NCBI GenBank assembly: GCA_031261885.1
Contig: JAISIU010000115.1
Coordinates: forward strand, 1 to 11,225
Length of the DNA: 11,225 bases
Reading direction: 5' to 3'
DNA from: Bifidobacteriaceae bacterium
GTDB lineage: Bacteria > Actinomycetota > Actinomycetes > Actinomycetales > WQXJ01
This document shows, one piece after another, positions 7,055-11,225 of the stretch; the stretch's first letter is position 1; the number at the start of each line of letters is the position of its first letter. Under the pieces are notes generated by a model that searched no databases, was not told the DNA's origin, and saw nothing but the letters and a program-made list of their open reading frames with translations. The translations under genes and the position numbers were made by a program.

Positions 7055-7774
7055 ATGGCAGAACCAGCCGACGACCTCACTACACCCGTCGCCAAGAAGC
7101 CAATACCGGACCTCGTCGACCGCATCTTCGATCCCGTCCCCGATCTCCTTGATCCTGGCGCCTTCCTCTTGCGTGTCATTCAAAAGATTCCGAAAGTGAA
7201 AGATGCCATCAGCGGCGTCACACACAACTTCGCTGGAAACTGGCAAGCAGTCGCGCAAGCCGAGGATGCCCTTCGTAAGCTCTCCTCCTTCATGGACAGT
7301 ACTGCCACCGAACTGCGCGTCGCCAGTAACACAGCATTCGCTGAATGGTCTGGTTCGGCCGCCGACGCGGCCCAAGACTACTTCACAACGTTATACCACG
7401 CGATTCAAGACGCATCAGATCCGATCACGGCCGTCGCTAGCGACTACGACCAAGTATGTATCGGAATGTGGGAGAATGCACAGGCAGTCAAAGACTTGAT
7501 GTCGACTCTCCTTGATTTAATGCTCGCTTTTGGTGCCTCACTGCTCGTCACTGGTACCAATTTTTGGAATCCTGCTGGATGGATCAGCGCCGGAGCCGCT
7601 GGTGCCATGGTGATCAAGATCATTTCCACCGTTTCTGATATCCTTGACATTTTTGGCGCTGCAGCCACTCTGGCTGAGACATTCATCGGTGATATCGCCA
7701 GTGCGCTCGGCACTTACGGTGGCATGGAGAATATCAAGCTTCCAGGCTCAGCTCTTTCCCTGCCCCAGATTTAG
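7055..7774 (+). CDS. Large WXG-like type VII secretion protein with hydrophobic C-terminal half (239 aa)
   Basis: This is the counterpart of the C-terminal domain of the 354-aa protein. It carries FAGNW (F59-W63) and a WxG turn (W98-S-G100). Residues ~149-222 are strongly hydrophobic and Ala/Gly-rich (TLLDLMLAFGASLLVTGTNF, AGWISAGAAGAMVIKIIS), so insertion into a membrane is plausible, as in glycine-zipper pore-forming LXG toxins such as TelE; that comparison is inference. A short tail (KLPGSALSLPQI) loosely matches the tail of the module 1 protein. No signal peptide or enzyme motif is seen. GAGGAA just before the upstream stop serves as ribosome binding site, and the 2-nt gap indicates tight coupling to the EspC-like gene. 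GC is well below that of the left block. Confidence 0.85.
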   Translation: MAEPADDLTTPVAKKPIPDLVDRIFDPVPDLLDPGAFLLRVIQKIPKVKDAISGVTHNFAGNWQAVAQAEDALRKLSSFMDSTATELRVASNTAFAEWSGSAADAAQDYFTTLYHAIQDASDPITAVASDYDQVCIGMWENAQAVKDLMSTLLDLMLAFGASLLVTGTNFWNPAGWISAGAAGAMVIKIISTVSDILDIFGAAATLAETFIGDIASALGTYGGMENIKLPGSALSLPQI

Positions 7775-7788
7775 ATTGCGGACCTACA

Positions 7789-8169
7789 ATGCCTGACGAC
7801 AAGCCAAGAATTATGACTTCGATCCATGGATCCCTCGAGTTCGACCGCATGATTCGGGCGGCCATTTCAGTACTTCGACAGAGCACGAACAAGGAGAGCG
7901 ATCTGGCGGCACTTGACGACATCGCTGCTGGCAAGCGGCCGCTACGAGACCTTGCACGTATCGAGACCTTCGACAAGATGGCGAAAGAGGCTTTCTCGGA
8001 ATGGAACAGTCGAAGGGATCAAATGTCTGGGCAAGAGCGCACTCAGGCGCACGAAGCCGATGTCGCAGCCGCACAGGGAATGGGTTTAATACCAGCATGG
8101 TCAACACCACCAGATGTCACACTGCTTGGCGATACAGAGATTCAAGAATCCGACCGTTTCGACTCTTAA
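7789..8169 (+). CDS. Small hydrophilic protein of unknown function (126 aa)
   Basis: I do not recognise it. It is charged and mostly helical, with no signal peptide or TM segment; a Pro-containing stretch (GLIPAWSTPPDVTLLG) lies near the C-terminus, which is acidic. It begins 14 nt after the large WXG protein gene and ends 19 nt before the membrane protein gene, so it is probably co-transcribed. The ribosome binding site is weak. It takes the position that a lipoprotein gene holds in module 1 and shows no similarity to it. A cytoplasmic chaperone or immunity role would fit the position, but there is no direct evidence. Confidence 0.7.
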   Translation: MPDDKPRIMTSIHGSLEFDRMIRAAISVLRQSTNKESDLAALDDIAAGKRPLRDLARIETFDKMAKEAFSEWNSRRDQMSGQERTQAHEADVAAAQGMGLIPAWSTPPDVTLLGDTEIQESDRFDS

Positions 8170-8188
8170 CTTGGATGGAGGGGTCGTT

Positions 8189-8920
8189 ATGGACCTGACT
8201 TGCAATGCGCGGTATTGGCCGTTGGCGTGGCAATACTATACTAAATCAGTGTTTAAACTTGTCATTGCAACACTTTGCACACTCCCCACAGGACTTTGGT
8301 TGTGCTTATTTTCCCCCAGAGGATCACTGCGCGAGGGTTTTGGCGGAATGCTACTGCTGGCAGCCATAATTTGTGCCAGCGCTGCCGGAATCGGCGTTTG
8401 GAGCATGAGGCACGCGGAAACTCGTGGTTTACGCGTAGACCGCAGTGGCATCATCAGCTTTACCGATTCAGCTCCATGGAAACGTATCACTCCTTTGGAA
8501 TGGCGGTTCGTGGCGGACATTTCCCTCGACAAGTCAGTAGTTCATGTGATCCTTGCAGATGACGCCCCAGTCCTGAATACTTTGAGAATGAGAGATCGCG
8601 CCGTCCTGACCTCCCGCGGCTGCGGGATTCGCGCGCAAGCATTCGGAATCCAGCCAGAAGTGCTATTCAGTGACTTGACAACTATCTGGCGAGCATGGCA
8701 GCAACCCGTAAGTTCGACCAAATCCGCCGCGGCAGGGACCGCCACAGTAGGCAAGGGGGAGAACCCTCCTGTACAAGCAGATGCCACCGTCGCCGTTGCC
8801 CGGCCGAGATGGGGTGGCCTTGCAGGGGCACCACGCAAGGCGGTCGTCGCGGTCATGTCTGTTGCAGCGCTACCGTTGGTGGCGGCTGTTTGTGTGGTCG
8901 CTTGGTTCTTCCTGCGGTAG
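8189..8920 (+). CDS. Three-TM membrane protein with bPH/STM3941-like domain, paralogue of the module 1 protein (243 aa)
   Basis: ATG 8189 is preceded by GGAGGG (8177-8182), a much better start than the in-frame ATG 8114 inside the previous gene. TM segments are predicted at ~21-41, ~51-72 and ~217-242. The soluble domain between TM2 and TM3 shares with the 4194-4964 protein the blocks RGLxVDxSGIxSxxDSxxW, TPLxW, VADI/IADI and DRxxLTxxGC. The linker to TM3 is long, poorly conserved and Gly/Ala/Thr-rich. Similar layout is known in bacterial PH-like membrane proteins, and the assignment to that fold is inference. As the last gene in both modules it is the most constant membrane component. It ends 64 bp before the convergent methyltransferase gene. 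Confidence 0.8.
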   Translation: MDLTCNARYWPLAWQYYTKSVFKLVIATLCTLPTGLWLCLFSPRGSLREGFGGMLLLAAIICASAAGIGVWSMRHAETRGLRVDRSGIISFTDSAPWKRITPLEWRFVADISLDKSVVHVILADDAPVLNTLRMRDRAVLTSRGCGIRAQAFGIQPEVLFSDLTTIWRAWQQPVSSTKSAAAGTATVGKGENPPVQADATVAVARPRWGGLAGAPRKAVVAVMSVAALPLVAAVCVVAWFFLR

Positions 8921-8950
8921 TTGTGGGCTAAGTAAGCCGCGCCACGCCAC

Positions 8951-8981
8951 CTGGGCCACGGGCGGCGCAACTGTGGCCCGG
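8951..8981. terminator. Hairpin between convergent genes, possible bidirectional terminator
   Basis: GGGCCAC (8953-8959) and GTGGCCC (8973-8979) form a 7-bp stem, extended by a G-T and a C-G pair, around a 13-nt loop. It lies between the ends of the membrane protein and methyltransferase genes. There is no T-run. Confidence 0.45.
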
Positions 8982-8983
8982 GA

Positions 8984-9793
8984 CTAGACGCGGGCGATGA
9001 TTTCGGCGAGCAGGATCGAGATCCAGGCGTCGGGGTCCGCCGCCCAGCGCCGCCAGCCGGCGCCGATCCGGTTCAGGCCCTGCTGCGTGGCCCAGCCCAG
9101 TTCCTTCGCCTCCCGGCCGAAGGCCGTCTTCTCGGTTCGCGCCGCCCACAGGCCGCCCCACCAGGCCGTCAGCTCCGGCGTCGCGTAGCACCAGGTCGAA
9201 CTCGACGGCGTCACGTCCGTGAAACCGGCGGCGTGCGCCCAACCCAGAAGGAACCGGCCGGCATCGGGCTCGGCGTTATTGTGCCGCGCCACCCGGCAAT
9301 ACAGGTCCCGCCACTGGTCCATCTCCGGCACCGCCGGCGCCCACACCATCCCGCCGTAATCCGATTCGCGCGCCGCGACCAGGCCACCCGGTTTGGCGAC
9401 GCGCGCCATCTCCTTCAGCGCGGCCACCGGGTCGGTCAAATGTTGCAGCACGTTGGAGCAGTGCACGATGTCGAAAGTTCCGTCCGGGAACGGCAACGAA
9501 TACACGTCCCCAACCATGAAGGAGAGGTTGTCGAGCCCCTGGGTTTCCGGCGCGACCGCCGCCTGTTCGACGATCCCTTCGTCGCGGTCCAGCCCGATCA
9601 CCTGGCCGGGCGCCAGCTTCTTCGCGAACCCGCACGTGATGGTGCCCGGGCCCGCACCGACGTCGAGCAGGGACAGGCCAGGCTTGAGCTCGGGGATCAG
9701 GTAGGCCGCCGAGTTCTCGACGGTGCGCCACGTGTGCGACGCCAACACCGCCGCCTCGTGCCCGTGCGTGTACACATCATGGTCGTGGTCCAT
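8984..9793 (-). CDS. Class I SAM-dependent methyltransferase (269 aa)
   Basis: It resembles the UbiE/COQ5-like and Methyltransf_11/25 families, which transfer a methyl group from S-adenosylmethionine; the acceptor cannot be told. Motif I is LLDVGAGPGT (~42-51), the acidic residue binding the ribose is in IGLDRDE (~67-72), GDVYSLPF (~95-102) is motif II, and LQHLTDPVAALKEMARVAKPGG (~116-137) is the typical region after it. The C-terminal third is Trp-rich. ATG 9793 is preceded by GGAG at ~6 nt; GTG 9805 is a possible longer start. The length is normal. Its last ~16 codons are duplicated at 6433-6483, so the 3' end appears to have served as an insertion or recombination point. It lies downstream of the - strand ATPase, with 147 bp between. 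Confidence 0.9.
   Translation of the reverse strand: MDHDHDVYTHGHEAAVLASHTWRTVENSAAYLIPELKPGLSLLDVGAGPGTITCGFAKKLAPGQVIGLDRDEGIVEQAAVAPETQGLDNLSFMVGDVYSLPFPDGTFDIVHCSNVLQHLTDPVAALKEMARVAKPGGLVAARESDYGGMVWAPAVPEMDQWRDLYCRVARHNNAEPDAGRFLLGWAHAAGFTDVTPSSSTWCYATPELTAWWGGLWAARTEKTAFGREAKELGWATQQGLNRIGAGWRRWAADPDAWISILLAEIIARV
8988..9034. repeat. 47-bp direct repeat, right copy (inside the methyltransferase 3' end)
   Basis: Exact match to 6437-6483, covering nearly all of the last 16 codons of the methyltransferase gene. It marks the right border of the segment carrying module 2. Confidence 0.9.
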
Positions 9794-9854
9794 GGGACGC
9801 TCCACTCATCTTCCCGTCTCTGAGAAAGCGGCCGGCCATGGCCACCACCGCCAT

Positions 9855-9888
9855 CCTCCCACCGCACCGCCACCGGCGGCGCGGGAGG
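9855..9888. terminator. GC-rich two-part hairpin downstream of the - strand ATPase
   Basis: CCTCCC (9855-9860) pairs with GGGAGG (9883-9888), and inside it CCGCC (9867-9871) pairs with GGCGG (9875-9879). It sits between the ATPase stop and the methyltransferase start. No T-run; possibly a terminator or leader structure. Confidence 0.3.
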
Positions 9889-9940
9889 CTCACACGTTGA
9901 CGAGCTGCTCAACCCGCTGGTCGGGGAATTACCGTTGCGG

Positions 9941-11185
9941 TCACGCCCACAGGGTAGAGATCGGAGCGGCGGCAAGGCGGTCGCCCCAGTCGATCGTCAT
10001 CGGTCCCGCGTATAGAACCAGGCCGATGACGAATCTGTCGCCGAGTTGATCCCTGAGGTATGCGAGGTGCTTGGCGTCAGTCCGAGTCGCTGAGGCGGCC
10101 GCTTTCACCTCGATGCCCGCGACCCGGCCACCGGGCAATTCGATGACGATGTCAACTTCACGGCCGGATTGGTCACGCCAATGAAACATTCGCGGACGCG
10201 GCAGCGCCAATGCGATTTCCGGCCGGATCTGAGATGCCACAAAGGTGTCGATCAACGCCCCCAGTAATCGACCGTCACGCACAATGCCGGGCACATCGGA
10301 TTGCAAGGCGGTTGTGACAAGCGCCGGGTCGACCAAGTAGCGTTTGGGAGCTTTCACGAGCCGCTTGGACCGGTTCGAGGCCCACGCCGGCACGAGATCA
10401 AGGACGTACAGGCGGCTCAGGACGTCGTCGTACGTCATCGCAGTTTTCCGTGAGACGCCGGCGGCGTCGTAGACGGTTTTGGCTTGCGGCACGCTGGCCG
10501 AGTAGAGGGCCAGCGCTTCGAAATAGGCACGCAGCCGCGCCTGGTCCACTGAGGTCCCCGTCGCGAATATGTCCCGCTGCACCAGGTGGTCGACATAGCC
10601 GCTCAGCCAAGCGAGCCGCGCCCGTTCCGACGTCAACGTGGTCGCTTCCGGGAAGCCCGAGCGCAACGCAAGGGCAAGGTAGCCCGTGATGTCTGGCGAT
10701 TCCGACCACGAACCGGCTGGCTGCAACTGTTCGACGTTCCCGGTGGCCAGGCGGTCGATGAAACCAGGCCCCCCGAGCCGCCCCAGCTGCTCTCGGACGG
10801 TCAGCCCGTACATGCGCAGATCAACGACGCGGCCGGTGCCGGGCCACTGCTTGGTGGTCAACGGAAGCTCCGCGCTGCCCGTCAGCAGGAATCGCCCGGT
10901 GCCCTGGCCGGAGTCGACTGCGCGCTTGACGGCGCCCAACACCTCTGGCGTTCGTTGCCATTCGTCGAGGACCACAGGTTCCCCGACCGCCTTAAGCGCT
11001 GCGTCCGGGTTCTCATGGAAGACCCGTGCGGTGTCTTCCGCGTCGAGGTGCACGATGTTGGGAACGAGCCGCGCCGCTGTGGTGGTCTTCCCACACGCTC
11101 TGGGACCCACGACGCTAACAGCCGGCAGCTCGTTGAACAGCTCCGCCAACGCATCATCCGCGAGCCGCTGCACGTACTGCCTCAT
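9941..11185 (-). CDS. AAA ATPase with DUF4143-type C-terminal domain (414 aa), second copy
   Basis: Same family as the gene at 5132-6400 but clearly diverged. Walker A is G27-PRACGK-T34, Walker B is VVLDEWQ with D74-E75, and FLLTGSAE (~99-106) follows. A central helical region contains a probable winged-helix segment (AKTVYDAAGVSRKTAMTYDD). The C-terminal domain has FHWRDQSGREVDIVIE (E343, D345) and GIEVKAA (E359, K361), the PD-(D/E)XK-like signature of DUF4143. All key residues are present. ATG 11185 is chosen over GTG 11194 because TACAGT lies exactly 7 nt upstream, giving a leaderless start with no ribosome binding site. The function of the family is not settled; it often occurs in several copies per genome and in accessory regions. 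Confidence 0.92.
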   Translation of the reverse strand: MRQYVQRLADDALAELFNELPAVSVVGPRACGKTTTAARLVPNIVHLDAEDTARVFHENPDAALKAVGEPVVLDEWQRTPEVLGAVKRAVDSGQGTGRFLLTGSAELPLTTKQWPGTGRVVDLRMYGLTVREQLGRLGGPGFIDRLATGNVEQLQPAGSWSESPDITGYLALALRSGFPEATTLTSERARLAWLSGYVDHLVQRDIFATGTSVDQARLRAYFEALALYSASVPQAKTVYDAAGVSRKTAMTYDDVLSRLYVLDLVPAWASNRSKRLVKAPKRYLVDPALVTTALQSDVPGIVRDGRLLGALIDTFVASQIRPEIALALPRPRMFHWRDQSGREVDIVIELPGGRVAGIEVKAAASATRTDAKHLAYLRDQLGDRFVIGLVLYAGPMTIDWGDRLAAAPISTLWA

Positions 11186-11198
11186 GGTCAACACTGTA
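11186..11198 (-). promoter_or_regulatory. Leaderless promoter -10 (TACAGT) of the second AAA ATPase
   Basis: On the - strand, TACAGT (11198-11193) ends 7 nt before ATG 11185, the same geometry as upstream of ATG 5132. This places the transcription start at the start codon. Confidence 0.55.
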
Positions 11199-11202
11199 TC
11201 AG

Positions 11203-11220
11203 ACGCGCTGACCTGCGCGT
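11203..11220. promoter_or_regulatory. Inverted repeat ACGCGC-N6-GCGCGT near the -35 of the second ATPase
   Basis: A perfect 6-bp inverted repeat with a 6-nt spacer, 18 bp in all. It covers the place expected for the -35 of the leaderless promoter. It could be an operator, but CG-rich short repeats arise easily by chance in such DNA. Confidence 0.4.
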
Positions 11221-11225
11221 TCCCG

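Noticed and set aside
6437..9034. Module 2 as a simple transposon
   Set aside because: The flanking repeat is 47 bp, far longer than usual target-site duplications, it is part of a gene end, and no transposase or terminal inverted repeats were seen.
9233..9823. A 196-codon + strand frame over the methyltransferase gene
   Set aside because: Antisense shadow; the - strand protein has all class I methyltransferase motifs.
1..11225. CRISPR arrays, tRNA or rRNA genes, integrase
   Set aside because: No regularly spaced repeats, no clover-leaf candidate with a CCA-type end, and no protein with tyrosine or serine recombinase motifs was found by eye; a dedicated tRNA search could not be run.

Overview
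The window looks like an accessory region of a GC-rich actinobacterial chromosome. The reasons are the high GC, the GTG/TTG starts, two probable leaderless promoters with TANNNT -10 boxes, and a run of WXG100/EspC-like type VII (ESX) secretion proteins. I cannot name the genus. No rRNA, tRNA, CRISPR array, integrase or recognisable transposase was seen.

Left block (1-2234, + strand, very GC-rich): the Gly/Met-rich C-terminal end of a protein entering from outside the window, a 528-aa protein with an EspC-like N-terminus, a coiled coil and a WXG-like C-terminal domain, and a small helical protein. Their ends overlap, so they look like one operon.

Module 1 (2293-4964, + strand, clearly less GC-rich): a 98-aa WXG100 protein, a 354-aa two-domain protein (EspC-like plus large WXG domain), a lipoprotein, and a membrane protein with three predicted TM segments. 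Next comes a DUF4143-type AAA ATPase (5132-6400), preceded by two palindromic operator-like sites and a leaderless promoter.

Module 2 (6738-8920, + strand): a diverged copy of module 1. The EspC-like domain and the large WXG domain are separate genes here, a 126-aa unknown protein takes the lipoprotein slot, and a paralogous three-TM membrane protein closes the set. Module 2 lies between two perfect 47-bp direct repeats. The right repeat is the 3' end of an intact methyltransferase gene; the left repeat is a stranded copy of that 3' end. This suggests insertion of the module at the 3' end of the methyltransferase gene.

Right block (8984-11185, - strand): a class I SAM-dependent methyltransferase and a second, diverged DUF4143 ATPase, also with a leaderless promoter and an inverted repeat near its -35 region.

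Interpretation (inference): the modules look like type VII secretion cargo sets. Each has a small helical partner, a larger secreted protein with a hydrophobic C-terminal half, and a membrane protein that could give self-protection. The duplication, the fusion/split difference, the swapped middle gene and the flanking direct repeat make this a good candidate for an undescribed modular effector/immunity family. No toxic activity can be read directly from the sequence.
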